Shown here: positions 1-9,061 of the stretch, piece after piece
Layout: each line of letters opens with the position of its first letter
Position numbering within the stretch: the stretch's first letter is position 1
NCBI GenBank assembly: GCA_015055525.1
Contig: SVHZ01000010.1
Location: 1 to 46,519 of the forward strand
Direction: 5' to 3'
Origin: Clostridiales bacterium
GTDB taxonomy: Bacteria; Bacillota; Clostridia; Christensenellales; Borkfalkiaceae
DNA: 46,519 nucleotides
The notes under the pieces: model-generated
Told to the model about the DNA's origin: nothing
The model's database searches: none
Seen by the model: the letters and a program-made list of their open reading frames with translations, nothing else
Position numbers and translations under genes: made by a program

Positions 1-55
1 TTTTAATCCGTTATAAGCGTCGTTATACTTTGTTACTGCGACTTTTTAACACTTC

Positions 56-75
56 GTTGACCAGCAAGGTCTAAC
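56..75. repeat. GACC-N5-GGTC hairpin in the alaS leader
   Basis: A stem of GTT-GACC pairs with GGTC-t-AAC around a five-base loop AGCAA. The same core recurs at 45275-45300 with a different outer stem (TACGAT/ATCGTA), so the outer pairs differ while pairing is kept. It lies at the far end of the same kind of intergenic region as the hairpin arrays. Function unknown. Confidence 0.55.
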
Positions 76-114
76 TCAGCGTTAAAAAATCTTGTGCCTC
101 GTCTAACTTGCTTC

Positions 115-215
115 TAACGTCTTAAAATAGAGCATTGGATAGGCTTTGAGTTTGTCGAGCCTTGTCTTGCTTACAACTAACGGCTTAAAATAGAGCATTG
201 AATAAACTTTGAGTT
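115..215. repeat. Tandem direct repeat, 63-base period, upstream of alaS
   Basis: Two 38-base cores (115-152 and 178-215) match at 34 of 38 positions, both containing TTAAAATAGAGCATTG and ending CTTTGAGTT. A diverged relative of the preceding segment, sharing GAGCCTTG and CTAACG-CTTA, occurs at about 45317-45350 before the phosphohexomutase gene. Bases 1-250 hold no supportable gene, T-box or other riboswitch that I can recognise, and no convincing promoter. Confidence 0.6.
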
Positions 216-250
216 AAAATTTTATTATATAAAAAATAAAATCCACAACT

Positions 251-356
251 TTTAGCCAACGGCAAAAAATATAACTTGCCAACGGCAAATATATCTTTTC
301 GCAAGGCGAAAAATATAACTTTTTAACGTAGTTAAAAAATATAACTGCGTAGCAAC
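251..356 (+). repeat. Hairpin array 1 (alaS leader)
   Basis: Consecutive small hairpins are joined by the constant linker ATATAAC (once ATATATC). The units are GCC-aac-GGC (255-263), TTGCC-aac-GGCAA (276-288), TTTTCGC-aag-GCGAAAA (296-312), TTTTTAAC-gta-GTTAAAAA (320-338) and TGC-gta-GCA (346-354). Stems differ in sequence and length but pair perfectly; loops are three bases. The array ends 11 bases before the AAGGAG ribosome binding site of alaS, so if transcribed it is 5' UTR. The same architecture recurs at 45363-45466. There is no ORF through it. Confidence 0.85.
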
Positions 357-377
357 TTTACTTTCTAAGGAGTAATT

Positions 378-2150
378 ATGAAAGCAAATGAATTAAGAAG
401 AAAATATATAGATTTTTTCGTATCTAAAGGTCATACTGAAATTTCGTCAGCATCGCTTATTCCCGAAAATGATCCGAGCGTATTGTTTACCACCGCTGGT
501 ATGCACCCGCTCGTTCCATATCTTTTAGGTGAAAAGCACCCTGCTGGCAAAAGACTTACCGACCATCAAAAGTGTTTAAGAACCGGCGATATCGATGAAG
601 TTGGCGATCCTAGCCACTTAACCTTTTTTGAAATGATGGGAAATTGGTCGTTAAACGATTATTTCAAGAAAGAGTCCATCGGTTTTAGCCACGAATTTTT
701 AACTAAGGTTTTAGGTATTCCTCAAGAAAAAATTTCCGTTACCGTGTTTGGTGGCGATGAGGAAGTTCCAAAAGATAACGAGGCTTATGAAGCGTGGAAA
801 TCTCTTGGTTATCCCGATGAAAGAATTTATTTTTGCGGTAGAAAAGATAACTGGTGGGGACCTGCCGGCGAAACCGGTCCTTGCGGTCCTGACACGGAAA
901 TCTTTTTCGATATGGGCGGAGAAAAGTGTTCGCCCGATTGCGGTCCGTCTTGTTCGTGCGGTAAGTACGTTGAAATTTGGAATAACGTATTTATGGAATA
1001 CAACAAGCAAAAAGACGGCAGTTATAAAAAAATGGATATTCACAACGTTGATACGGGGCTTGGTTTGGAGAGAGTTCTCTGCATCTTAAACGGAGAGAAA
1101 TCCGTTTACGATACGGAAATTTTCAAACCTATTATGGACGGCCTTGTTAAATTTACGGGTGTTGAAATAAATAGTGAAAATTTAAGAATTTTTAGAATTC
1201 TTGCCGACCATTTAAGAGCAATCACCTTTATTTTAGGTGATGATAAAGGCGTATCTCCGTCAAACGTTGACCAAGGTTACGTTCTTCGCCGTCTTATAAG
1301 AAGGGTTTATCGTCACTTAAAGAGTTTAGGTAATCCCGACGGCATTATGGTAGAGATTTCTAAGATTATCGTTGAACAATTTAAGGAAGTTTACCCTGAA
1401 CTTGAAAGAAATCAAGCGTTTATCATTAAATCGCTTGAAGATGAAGAGAGAACTTTCTCTAAAACGCTTGACCAAGGCATTAAGATTGCAACTAAATTCT
1501 TATCAAACTTAGTTGAAGGCGAAATGCTTTCTGGCGAAATGGCGTTCAAACTTTACGATACTTACGGTTTCCCGATAGAACTTACCGAAGAACTTGCGGG
1601 TGAAAAGGGAATAAAAGTTGACGTTGAAGGGTTTAAGGCTCAATACGCTCATCACCAAGAACTTTCTCGCCAAGGCGCAGAGCAAAAGTTCAAGGGTGGT
1701 TTATCTGATAATAGTGAACAAACTACTAAACTTCACACGGCAACGCACCTTCTTAACGGCGCGCTCCGAAAGGTTTTAGGCGATACCGTTTTCCAAAAGG
1801 GAAGTAACATCACTCCTGAAAGACTTCGTTTTGACTTCTCGTTCGAGAGAAAGATGACTCCTGAAGAAATTGCCGAAGTTCAAGCGATTGTAAACAAGGC
1901 GATTGCGGAAGATATTGAAGTTGTGATGGAAGAAATGCCCGTTGAAAAGGCGCGTGAAAGCGGTGCTATCGGCGTGTTTGGCAATAAATACGGCGAAAAC
2001 GTTAAAGTTTACACAATCGAAGGTTATTCAAAGGAAATTTGCGGTGGTCCGCACGCTCAAAGAACGGGCGATCTTAAAGGTTTCAAAATCTTAAAAGAAG
2101 AAAGTTCGTCGGCTGGCGTTCGTAGAATAAAAGCCGTTATCGTGGAATAA
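378..2150 (+). CDS. alaS: Alanine--tRNA ligase, short form
   Basis: Cytoplasmic class II synthetase that charges tRNA-Ala. Class II landmarks are visible: FFEMMGNWS, a [17 protein letters not shown] block, [11 protein letters not shown] and [10 protein letters not shown]. The editing (second additional) domain is present with its zinc/catalytic residues in HTATH (residues 453-457) and CGGPH (555-559). The protein stops at 590 residues, just after the editing domain; the usual bacterial enzyme is about 870, so the C-terminal DHHA1/C-Ala domain is absent. The C-terminus is followed by an ordinary stop and the next ribosome binding site, so this is not a frameshift. The start is set by AAGGAG at 367-372. 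It lies 24 nt before the first paaK and may be cotranscribed with it. Confidence 0.93.
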   Translation: MKANELRRKYIDFFVSKGHTEISSASLIPENDPSVLFTTAGMHPLVPYLLGEKHPAGKRLTDHQKCLRTGDIDEVGDPSHLTFFEMMGNWSLNDYFKKESIGFSHEFLTKVLGIPQEKISVTVFGGDEEVPKDNEAYEAWKSLGYPDERIYFCGRKDNWWGPAGETGPCGPDTEIFFDMGGEKCSPDCGPSCSCGKYVEIWNNVFMEYNKQKDGSYKKMDIHNVDTGLGLERVLCILNGEKSVYDTEIFKPIMDGLVKFTGVEINSENLRIFRILADHLRAITFILGDDKGVSPSNVDQGYVLRRLIRRVYRHLKSLGNPDGIMVEISKIIVEQFKEVYPELERNQAFIIKSLEDEERTFSKTLDQGIKIATKFLSNLVEGEMLSGEMAFKLYDTYGFPIELTEELAGEKGIKVDVEGFKAQYAHHQELSRQGAEQKFKGGLSDNSEQTTKLHTATHLLNGALRKVLGDTVFQKGSNITPERLRFDFSFERKMTPEEIAEVQAIVNKAIAEDIEVVMEEMPVEKARESGAIGVFGNKYGENVKVYTIEGYSKEICGGPHAQRTGDLKGFKILKEESSSAGVRRIKAVIVE

Positions 2151-2174
2151 TTACTAAAATTAACAAGGTGCGAT

Positions 2175-3476
2175 ATGATTTGGTCTGAAGTAGAGACTTA
2201 TTCAAGAGAAAAAATAGAAGAAATACAACTTGAAAGGCTTAAAGAAACAGTAAACAGAGTTTACAACAAAGTTGAGCCGTACAGAAAGAAAATGGATGAA
2301 ATGGGCGTTAAGCCCGAAGATATTAAATCCTTAAAGGATTTAGCGAAACTTCCGTTTGTAACAAAGCAAGATTTAAGAGACAACTATCCGTTTGGTCTTT
2401 TTGCCGTTGACAAAGATAAACTCGTTAGAATACACGCGTCTAGCGGAACGACGGGTAAACCTACCGTTGTAGGTTACACTCAAGGCGACTTAGAAACTTG
2501 GACGGAGTGTGTTTCTCGTATTGCTTGTATGGGTGGCGCAACTTCTAAAGACGTTGCTCAAATTTGTTTTGGTTACGGTATGTTTACAGGTGCGTTAGGT
2601 CTTCACTACGGGCTTGAAAATATAGGCGCGACGATAGTTCCGTCGTCTACTGGAAATTCAGAAAAACAAATAATGTATATGCAAGACTTTGAAACTTCTC
2701 TTTTAGTTGCAACGCCTTCGTACGCGTTAAGGCTTGCCGAAGTTGCAAGGTCTATGGGCATTGACCCTAAAAAGGACTTAAAAGTTAAAATAGGTTTAGT
2801 TGGTAGCGAACTTTTAACCGAGGCTATGCGTGAAGAAATGCATAAGTATTGGGGCGAAGATATGCTCGTAACTTCAAACTACGGTATGAGTGAGCTTATG
2901 GGTCCGGGTGTATCTGGCGAGTGTGAATACCTTGACGGTATGCATATAAACGAAGACTTCTTTATTCCTGAAATTATCAATTCTGAAACGGGTGAAGTGT
3001 TGCCCGCGGGAGAAAAGGGTGAACTTGTTATCACTTGTATCAAAAAAGAAGGCTTACCGCTCATTAGATATAGAACGAAAGATATAACAAGGCTTATTTA
3101 CGAACCTTGTAAATGCGGAAGAACGTTTGTTAGAATGGAAAACCTTTCAGGCAGAAGTGACGATATGCTTAAAATTCGTGGCGTAAACGTATTCCCAAGC
3201 CAAATTGAAGAAGTAATTTTAAGTTTTAGTGAACTTGGACCGCATTATGAAATCATAGTTGAAAGAGAAGGTTATAACGATAAACTTACCGTTAAAGTTG
3301 AACTCAACGTTGAAACGGACTCTTTCTCTGAACTTGAAAGAATTGCAAATAGCGTTAAAAACAAACTTAGAATAATTTTAGGTCTTGATGCTAAAGTATC
3401 TTTGGTTTCGCCAAACACTCTTCAACGTTTTGAAGGAAAAGCAAAGAGAGTTAAAGATTTGAGAGGAAAACAATGA
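2175..3476 (+). CDS. paaK: Phenylacetate-CoA ligase (first copy)
   Basis: Adenylate-forming enzyme linking arylacetates and CoA with ATP. The AMP-binding P-loop-like motif HASSGTTGKPTVVGYT lies near residue 95, followed by YGMSELMGPG and the hinge/C-terminal region GRSDDMLKIRGVNVFPSQIE, all typical of the PaaK family; 433 residues is normal length. AAGGTG precedes the ATG. Its stop overlaps the start of iorA by 4 nt. Beside iorAB the expected role is running in the acid-forming direction: arylacetyl-CoA made by IorAB from aromatic 2-oxoacids is converted to the free arylacetate, saving energy. Direction and aryl substrate are inferences. Confidence 0.9.
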   Translation: MIWSEVETYSREKIEEIQLERLKETVNRVYNKVEPYRKKMDEMGVKPEDIKSLKDLAKLPFVTKQDLRDNYPFGLFAVDKDKLVRIHASSGTTGKPTVVGYTQGDLETWTECVSRIACMGGATSKDVAQICFGYGMFTGALGLHYGLENIGATIVPSSTGNSEKQIMYMQDFETSLLVATPSYALRLAEVARSMGIDPKKDLKVKIGLVGSELLTEAMREEMHKYWGEDMLVTSNYGMSELMGPGVSGECEYLDGMHINEDFFIPEIINSETGEVLPAGEKGELVITCIKKEGLPLIRYRTKDITRLIYEPCKCGRTFVRMENLSGRSDDMLKIRGVNVFPSQIEEVILSFSELGPHYEIIVEREGYNDKLTVKVELNVETDSFSELERIANSVKNKLRIILGLDAKVSLVSPNTLQRFEGKAKRVKDLRGKQ

Positions 3477-5209
3477 AAGAAAAGATGATTATGCTCGGCA
3501 ACGAGGCTATAGCAAGGGGTGCTTACGAGGCGGGAGTAGTAGTTTCGAGCGCATACCCAGGAACTCCGAGCACCGAAATTAGTGAAATTCTTTGTAAATA
3601 TAACGAAGTTTATACCGAGTGGGCTCCCAATGAAAAGGTTGCAGTTGAAGTTGCGTTCGGCGCATCGGTAGCAGGGGTTAGAAGTCTTGCTTGCATGAAA
3701 CACGTTGGCTTAAACGTTGCAAGCGACCCGCTTTACACATTTTCTTACACGGGCGTAAACGGTGGTTCTGTAATCGTAGTTGCTGACGATCCTGGTCTTG
3801 CAAGTTCTCAAAACGAACAAGATACTCGTATGATTGCTCGCTCTGCGCATATCCCCGTGCTTGAACCTTCAAACAGTCAAGAGGCAAAAGATTTTACCGT
3901 TCTTGCTTTTGAACTTTCTGAAAAGTACGATACACCCGTTATTTTAAGAACTACAACTAAACTTGCTCACTCTCAAAGCACAGTTGAAATTTCTGACAGA
4001 ATAGAAAAACAAGCCGTACCTTACGAGAGAAATATGAGAAAATACGTAATGATGCCGGCGTCCGCTATCGGTAGGCACGTTTACGTTGAAGAAAGAGAAA
4101 ATCGTTTGGCAATAGATGCTGAAACGTTAAGCGTTAACAAAGTTGAAAAGGGAAGTAGCGAAATCGGTTTTATAACTTCTGGTATAGCATACGAATACGT
4201 TAAAGAAGTTTGCCCTGACGCTAGCGTTCTTAAACTTGGCTTAGTTAACCCACTTCCTAAAAAACTTATTGAAGAGTTTTGTTCTCAAGTTAAAGAAGTT
4301 TACGTTTTTGAAGAACTTGAACCAGTTATTGAAGAACAAATTAGAAGTTGGGGCATAAAGGTTAAAGGTAAAGAGTGTTTTACAAAGCAAGGCGAGTATA
4401 GCGCAAACCTTCTCAAAAAAGTATTATACGGTAAAACTGACGAAGTTTATGAAAAACAAGTAGTTCCTAACCGTCCGCCTATTTTATGCCCGGGTTGTCC
4501 GCACAGAAGTGTTTTCTCGGTGCTTAACAAACTTAAAATTCACGCTGCGGGAGATATAGGTTGTTATACTCTCGGCGCGGTTGCTCCCCTTAACGTTATC
4601 GACACGACTTTATGTATGGGCGCAAGTATTTCAACACTTCACGGTATGGAAAAGGCTTGCGGTAAAGAGTTTATTAAAAATTGGGTAGCGGTTATTGGCG
4701 ATTCAACTTTCCTTCACACCGGCGTAAATTCTCTTATAAATATGGTTTACAATAAGGGAACGGGAACGGTTATTATACTCGACAATAGAACTACGGGTAT
4801 GACTGGTCACCAAGAACACTCTGCAACGGGCAAAACCTTAAAGGGTGAAGAAACTTACGCGATAGATTTAGCAACTCTTTGTAAATCAGTTGGCGTTCCA
4901 AACGTTATTGAAATTGACGCGTTCGACGTTGACGGTTTAACAAAAGTTATCAAAGAAAGCGTATTGGGCGACGTTTTAACCGTAATTATAGCAAAAGCGC
5001 CTTGCGCTTTACTTAAAGGTCAAAAGTTCCCGAATAAATGTGAAATTAACCAAGATGCTTGCAAAAAATGCAAGATGTGCTTAAAGATTGGTTGCCCTGC
5101 AATCAGTATGAGAGACGGGGTTGTTTCTATTGATGAAACTATGTGTAACGGTTGTGGTCTTTGCAAAAACTATTGTAAATTCGGCGCAATCGAGGTGGTG
5201 GCAAGATGA
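3473..5209 (+). CDS. iorA: Indolepyruvate:ferredoxin oxidoreductase, alpha subunit
   Basis: Large subunit of the oxygen-sensitive enzyme that oxidatively decarboxylates aryl pyruvates (from Trp, Phe, Tyr) to aryl-acetyl-CoA and reduces ferredoxin. The N-terminal pyruvate-oxidoreductase-like domain is followed by a thiamine diphosphate domain (GDIGCYTLG, then GDSTFLHTG, then a DNRTTGMTGHQEHS segment). At the C-terminus are two 4Fe-4S clusters: a CxxCxxCxxxxCP set (CKKCKMCLKIGCP) and a CxxCxxCxxxC set (CNGCGLCKNYC). The last cysteine of the second set is followed by Lys rather than the common Pro. 578 residues, usual length. It overlaps iorB by 4 nt (ATGA), implying translational coupling. Confidence 0.95.
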   Translation: MKEKMIMLGNEAIARGAYEAGVVVSSAYPGTPSTEISEILCKYNEVYTEWAPNEKVAVEVAFGASVAGVRSLACMKHVGLNVASDPLYTFSYTGVNGGSVIVVADDPGLASSQNEQDTRMIARSAHIPVLEPSNSQEAKDFTVLAFELSEKYDTPVILRTTTKLAHSQSTVEISDRIEKQAVPYERNMRKYVMMPASAIGRHVYVEERENRLAIDAETLSVNKVEKGSSEIGFITSGIAYEYVKEVCPDASVLKLGLVNPLPKKLIEEFCSQVKEVYVFEELEPVIEEQIRSWGIKVKGKECFTKQGEYSANLLKKVLYGKTDEVYEKQVVPNRPPILCPGCPHRSVFSVLNKLKIHAAGDIGCYTLGAVAPLNVIDTTLCMGASISTLHGMEKACGKEFIKNWVAVIGDSTFLHTGVNSLINMVYNKGTGTVIILDNRTTGMTGHQEHSATGKTLKGEETYAIDLATLCKSVGVPNVIEIDAFDVDGLTKVIKESVLGDVLTVIIAKAPCALLKGQKFPNKCEINQDACKKCKMCLKIGCPAISMRDGVVSIDETMCNGCGLCKNYCKFGAIEVVAR

Positions 5210-5772
5210 TTAAAAACGTAATGATTGTTGGCGTTGGCGGTCAAGGAACGCTCCTCACAAGTAGAATTATAGGAAAATCTGCTCTTACGCTTGGCTATGA
5301 CGTTAAGATTTCAGAAGTTCACGGCATGGCTCAAAGGGGCGGTAGCGTTGTAACTTTCGTTCGCTATGGCGAAAAAGTGTTTGAACCCGTTGTAGAAGAA
5401 GGTCAAGCAGACGTTATTATTGCATTTGAACGTTTAGAGGCGTTAAGATACGCTCACTTTCTTAAAAAAGACGGCGTTATAGTAGTTAACGATTGTAGAA
5501 TTGACCCGATGACAGTTGTAACCGGTGCTATGGAATATCCTAGCGATATTATTGAAAATCTTAAAAAGACTTACACCGTTTATTCAATAGACGGGCAAAA
5601 AATTGCAAAAGAACTTGGAAACAGCAAAGTTCTAAATTCCGTAGTTTTAGGCTACGCAACTAAATACTTAGGTATCGATAAAGAAACCGTTTTGAAAACG
5701 GTTGAAACTACCGTTCCACCAAAGACTGTTGAATTAAACGTTAAAGCGTTTATAAAGGGCTACGAAAATTAA
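5206..5772 (+). CDS. iorB: Indolepyruvate:ferredoxin oxidoreductase, beta subunit
   Basis: Small (gamma-type) subunit partner of IorA. It begins with the glycine-rich GVGGQGTLLTSRI segment typical of the 2-oxoacid:acceptor oxidoreductase catalytic domain, followed by SEVHGMAQRGGSV, the family signature. 188 residues matches known IorB proteins. The start overlaps the iorA stop, and paaK copy two follows after 12 nt, so the five genes from 2175 to 7524 form one transcription unit. Confidence 0.94.
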   Translation: MIKNVMIVGVGGQGTLLTSRIIGKSALTLGYDVKISEVHGMAQRGGSVVTFVRYGEKVFEPVVEEGQADVIIAFERLEALRYAHFLKKDGVIVVNDCRIDPMTVVTGAMEYPSDIIENLKKTYTVYSIDGQKIAKELGNSKVLNSVVLGYATKYLGIDKETVLKTVETTVPPKTVELNVKAFIKGYEN

Positions 5773-5784
5773 GGAGAAATTATT

Positions 5785-7083
5785 ATGATTTGGAACGAAA
5801 CCAAAGAGTGTATGTCTCGTGACGAGATGACTAACTTACAAAGCGCAAGACTAAAAAAACTTGTTGACTACGTTTATCATAACGTTGAATTTTATCGCAA
5901 AAAGATGCAAGCGGTAGGTTTATTACCGAGTGACATTAGGGGAATTGAAGATATAACTAAACTTCCGTTCACAACGAAAGACGATTTAAGAGATAATTAT
6001 CCTTTTGGTTTATTTGCCGTTCCTAATTCGGAAATAGTAAGAATTCACGCATCGAGCGGAACGACGGGTAAAGCAACCGTCGTAGGCTACACAAGGCGTG
6101 ACTTAGATATTTGGGCGGAGTGCGTTGCAAGATGTATGACAATGGCTGGAATCGGCAAAGACGACGTTATTCAAATTGCCTATGGCTACGGCTTATTCAC
6201 AGGTGGTCTTGGCGCGCACAACGGCGCTGAAAAAATTGGGGCAACGGTTGTTCCTATGAGTACTGGTAACTCTAAAAAACTTACCACTATGATGGTTGAC
6301 TTTGGCGCAACTGCAATAGCGTGTACTCCTTCGTATCTCTTATATATCTCTGAAGTTTTGCAAGAAGAGGGTTTGCTTGATAAAATCAAGTTAAAATCTG
6401 CTATTTGCGGTGCTGAACCTTGGACTGAAAAGATGAGAGAAGAACTCGAATTAAGATTAAACATTACCGCGCACGATATTTACGGTTTATCTGAAGTTAT
6501 GGGACCGGGCGTTGCGTGTGACTGTAAATTCCACAAGGGCTTGCACGTTTGTGAAGACCATTTCTATCCAGAAGTTTTAAGCCCTGAAACGTTGAAACCT
6601 ATTGCGGACGGTGAACTTGGCGAACTTGCTTTCACAACGCTTACAAAAGAAGGTATTCCGCTTATAAGATATAGAACTAAGGACTTGACGAGCCTTACTC
6701 ACGAAAAGTGCGAGTGCGGTAGAACGAGCGCTAGAATTTCAAGATTTAAGGGAAGAGTTGACGATATGCTTATTATTCGTGGCGTAAACGTATTCCCAAG
6801 CCAAATTGAAGCCGCTCTTTTAGAAGTTAAAGAAGTAACTCCACATTATATGATGATTGTTGATAGAATTAACAATCTTGACACTTTAGAAATTCACGTT
6901 GAACTTTCAAACGAATTTTACACCGATGAAATTAGAGGCTTAGAAGCGCTCACAAAGAAGATAAGCCACGTTATAAACCAAGCAATCGGCTTATCTGCAA
7001 AAGTGAAAATCGTTGAACCTCAATCAATTAAGAGAAGTGAAGGCAAAGCCGTTCACGTTATCGACAATAGAAAATTATATTAA
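5785..7083 (+). CDS. paaK: Phenylacetate-CoA ligase (second copy)
   Basis: Same family as the gene before iorA: HASSGTTGKATVVGYT, YGLSEVMGPG and GRVDDMLIIRGVNVFPSQIE align collinearly with the first copy, and lengths are 432 and 433 residues. The two differ at many positions throughout, so they are old paralogues rather than a recent duplication. Different aryl specificities (phenyl-, hydroxyphenyl-, indole-acetate) are a reasonable inference for keeping both around one iorAB. A strong AAGGAG is placed before the ATG. Confidence 0.9.
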   Translation: MIWNETKECMSRDEMTNLQSARLKKLVDYVYHNVEFYRKKMQAVGLLPSDIRGIEDITKLPFTTKDDLRDNYPFGLFAVPNSEIVRIHASSGTTGKATVVGYTRRDLDIWAECVARCMTMAGIGKDDVIQIAYGYGLFTGGLGAHNGAEKIGATVVPMSTGNSKKLTTMMVDFGATAIACTPSYLLYISEVLQEEGLLDKIKLKSAICGAEPWTEKMREELELRLNITAHDIYGLSEVMGPGVACDCKFHKGLHVCEDHFYPEVLSPETLKPIADGELGELAFTTLTKEGIPLIRYRTKDLTSLTHEKCECGRTSARISRFKGRVDDMLIIRGVNVFPSQIEAALLEVKEVTPHYMMIVDRINNLDTLEIHVELSNEFYTDEIRGLEALTKKISHVINQAIGLSAKVKIVEPQSIKRSEGKAVHVIDNRKLY

Positions 7084-7095
7084 GGAGAAATTTTT

Positions 7096-7524
7096 ATGAC
7101 AGCAAAACAATTATCCGTATTTATCGAAAACAGAAAGGGTAGACTTTCAGAAGTTTTAGACGTATTAAAAGAAAACGGCGTAAGCATTATTTCTCTTTCG
7201 CTTGCCGATACAACTGAATACGGCTTGCTCCGTTTAATCGTAAACAACCCCGAACAAGGTAGAGAACAACTTGCAAAAGCAGGTTTTTCAACTCTTCTTT
7301 CTGACGTTTTGATTATTAAAATTCCTCACGTTGCAGGCAGTTTGCAAGCAATTTTGAAAAAGATTGAAAAGGAAGATATCAACGTTGAATACTTATACGG
7401 CTTATCTATCGAAAGTGAACAGGCGTACGTTGTTCTTAAAGCGTCCGACGCTCAAAGAACGTCAAAAGTTTTAGAAGAAAACGGTATTGAAACTCTTCTT
7501 CCCGACCAAATTGCAAAATTATGA
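7096..7524 (+). CDS. ACT domain protein
   Basis: 142 residues that read as two ACT domains in tandem: one opens AKQLSVFIENRKGRLSEVLDVLKENGV, compressed here to its features (ligand loop N-x-x-G-R and following helix), and the second starts near IPHVAGSLQAILKKI. ACT domains bind amino acids and control metabolic enzymes. Small double-ACT proteins next to paaK/ior genes are a known arrangement, so sensing of an aromatic amino acid is the likely role. AAGGAG precedes the ATG; the stop overlaps the next start by 4 nt. Confidence 0.85.
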   Translation: MTAKQLSVFIENRKGRLSEVLDVLKENGVSIISLSLADTTEYGLLRLIVNNPEQGREQLAKAGFSTLLSDVLIIKIPHVAGSLQAILKKIEKEDINVEYLYGLSIESEQAYVVLKASDAQRTSKVLEENGIETLLPDQIAKL

Positions 7525-8318
7525 TAATTGATTTTCATACGCATATCTTTCCAGAAAAAATAGCGGAGAGAACTATTGAAAATTTAGCTCGCAGAAGTAA
7601 TATAACTCCGTCGTTTAACGGACAATACGAAGGGCTTATCGAGCAAATGAAAACGGCAGGTGTTACACTTGCCGTTTCTCTTCCCGTGCTAACTAAAAAA
7701 GAGCAGTTCGATAGCGTTTTAACCTTTGCTACTAATATAAATAAAACGAGTAAAGAGATTATATCCTTTGCAGGTATTCACCCTTTATGCGAAGATATTA
7801 AGGGTAAACTTCAAGCGGTTAAAGACGCGGGCATAAAGGGCGTTAAAATTCACCCAGACTATCAAGATACTTTGATTGACGATGAAAAATATATTGAAAT
7901 TTTAACCGTTGCTAAGGAACTTGATTTAATCGTGGTAACTCACGCCGGCGTTGATTGCGCGTATAGAGAGTGTACTACTATGTGCCATCCTAAAAGGGCA
8001 AGAAAAGTTATTGATAGAGTTGGGCATAGCAAGTTCGTTCTCGCTCACATGGGCGGTAGCGAGATGGTAGACGAGTTCTTAACTCACGTTGCAGGGAGCG
8101 ACGTTTATATAGATACTTCTTACGTATTAAAATATATCACTAAAGAGCAGTTTTATAAAATTTTAGAAAAGCACGGCGAAGATAAAATTTTGTTTGCAAC
8201 CGACGCTCCTTGGAGCAGTATGGCAAGCGATTTAGAAATTTTAGATTCTTATAACTTGTGTAAAAGTACGCTCGATAAGATTTTATATAAAAACGCTCAA
8301 AAACTATTAAATTTATGA
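7521..8318 (+). CDS. Amidohydrolase-family metal-dependent hydrolase
   Basis: A 265-residue TIM-barrel hydrolase of the amidohydrolase-2 type. Metal-ligand motifs in order: DFHTH at the N-terminus, VKIHPDY (Lys and His near residue 113), VVTHAG, LAHMGG and FATDAPW (catalytic Asp). The family includes decarboxylases and lactonases; the substrate here cannot be read off. The start overlaps the ACT gene stop (ATGA) and the stop overlaps the next gene, so it is translated as part of the aromatic-fermentation operon, but a direct role there is not shown. Confidence 0.8.
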   Translation: MIIDFHTHIFPEKIAERTIENLARRSNITPSFNGQYEGLIEQMKTAGVTLAVSLPVLTKKEQFDSVLTFATNINKTSKEIISFAGIHPLCEDIKGKLQAVKDAGIKGVKIHPDYQDTLIDDEKYIEILTVAKELDLIVVTHAGVDCAYRECTTMCHPKRARKVIDRVGHSKFVLAHMGGSEMVDEFLTHVAGSDVYIDTSYVLKYITKEQFYKILEKHGEDKILFATDAPWSSMASDLEILDSYNLCKSTLDKILYKNAQKLLNL

Positions 8319-9061
8319 TAAAAGACGTTAGATTTTTAAGCGGAAACACCATTAAAATAATTGCGGCAATTTTGATGGTTATAGACCATTTTGGATTGAT
8401 TTTTTATCCAAGCGTTATGGTTTTTAGGTATTTGGGCAGACTGTCAATGCCACTTTTTGCGTATATGGTAGCCGAGGGAACAAGATACACTAAAAACAAA
8501 ATTAAGTATTTAGCCCTTGTTTTGGGGCTTGGCTTAATTTGTCAAATTGCCTATGCAATTTACGAGCCAAGTAATCTCTACTTTTCAATTTTAATAACTT
8601 TTACTTTTTCAATGCTTATAATTTACGCGTTAAAATTTATGAAAAAGTGTTGTTTTGAAAATAAAAAGTGGTGGTTGATTGCAATATCAATTTTACTGTT
8701 TTTACTATCGATTGCGTTTACCAACGCGTTTTGCTATTATTTTACGGTGGATTACGGTTTTTGGGGCTGTATGCTCCCCGTGTTTGCAAGCCTTTTTGAT
8801 TTTAGGGGAGTGGATAACGAAAAAACTAAAAAGTATGATAAACTTATTTTAAGGGCGATTACTTTTTCAATAGGTATAATAGTTTTCGTGTTCACTTCTA
8901 GTAACGTTTCCTTTTCAATTTACGCGTTATTTTCTATTCCGTTAATTTTATTGTATAACGGCTCTCGCGGAAAATTAAAAATGAAACATTTTTTCTACGT
9001 TTTCTATCCATTGCACCTTTTACTTTTAGAAGGTTTATATATGATAATTTATACGATATAA
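8315..9061 (+). CDS. TraX-family membrane protein
   Basis: A 248-residue multi-span hydrophobic protein. The N-terminal pattern GNTIKIIAAILMVIDHFG, then RYLGRLSMPLFAYMVAEG, is characteristic of the TraX family, named after the F-plasmid protein that N-acetylates pilin and related to acyltransferase-3 proteins. Chromosomal TraX proteins are common in Firmicutes and their substrate is unknown; no conjugation genes are nearby. It overlaps the amidohydrolase gene by 4 nt and ends at a bidirectional terminator. Confidence 0.78.
   Translation: MIKDVRFLSGNTIKIIAAILMVIDHFGLIFYPSVMVFRYLGRLSMPLFAYMVAEGTRYTKNKIKYLALVLGLGLICQIAYAIYEPSNLYFSILITFTFSMLIIYALKFMKKCCFENKKWWLIAISILLFLLSIAFTNAFCYYFTVDYGFWGCMLPVFASLFDFRGVDNEKTKKYDKLILRAITFSIGIIVFVFTSSNVSFSIYALFSIPLILLYNGSRGKLKMKHFFYVFYPLHLLLLEGLYMIIYTI

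Noticed and set aside
251-356. CRISPR array
   Set aside because: The repeated unit is only 7 bases, spacing is irregular and the intervening sequences are palindromic; no cas genes are present.
1-377. T-box or other riboswitch before alaS
   Set aside because: No AGGGTGGNACCGCG-like T-box core and no terminator/antiterminator pair; the repeats do not match a riboswitch I know.
748-1089. ORF in another frame of alaS
   Set aside because: Shadow frame of a fully supported gene; no ribosome binding site.
8315-9061. TraX gene as evidence of a conjugative element
   Set aside because: Chromosomal TraX homologues are common and there are no other transfer genes; it is translationally coupled to metabolic genes.
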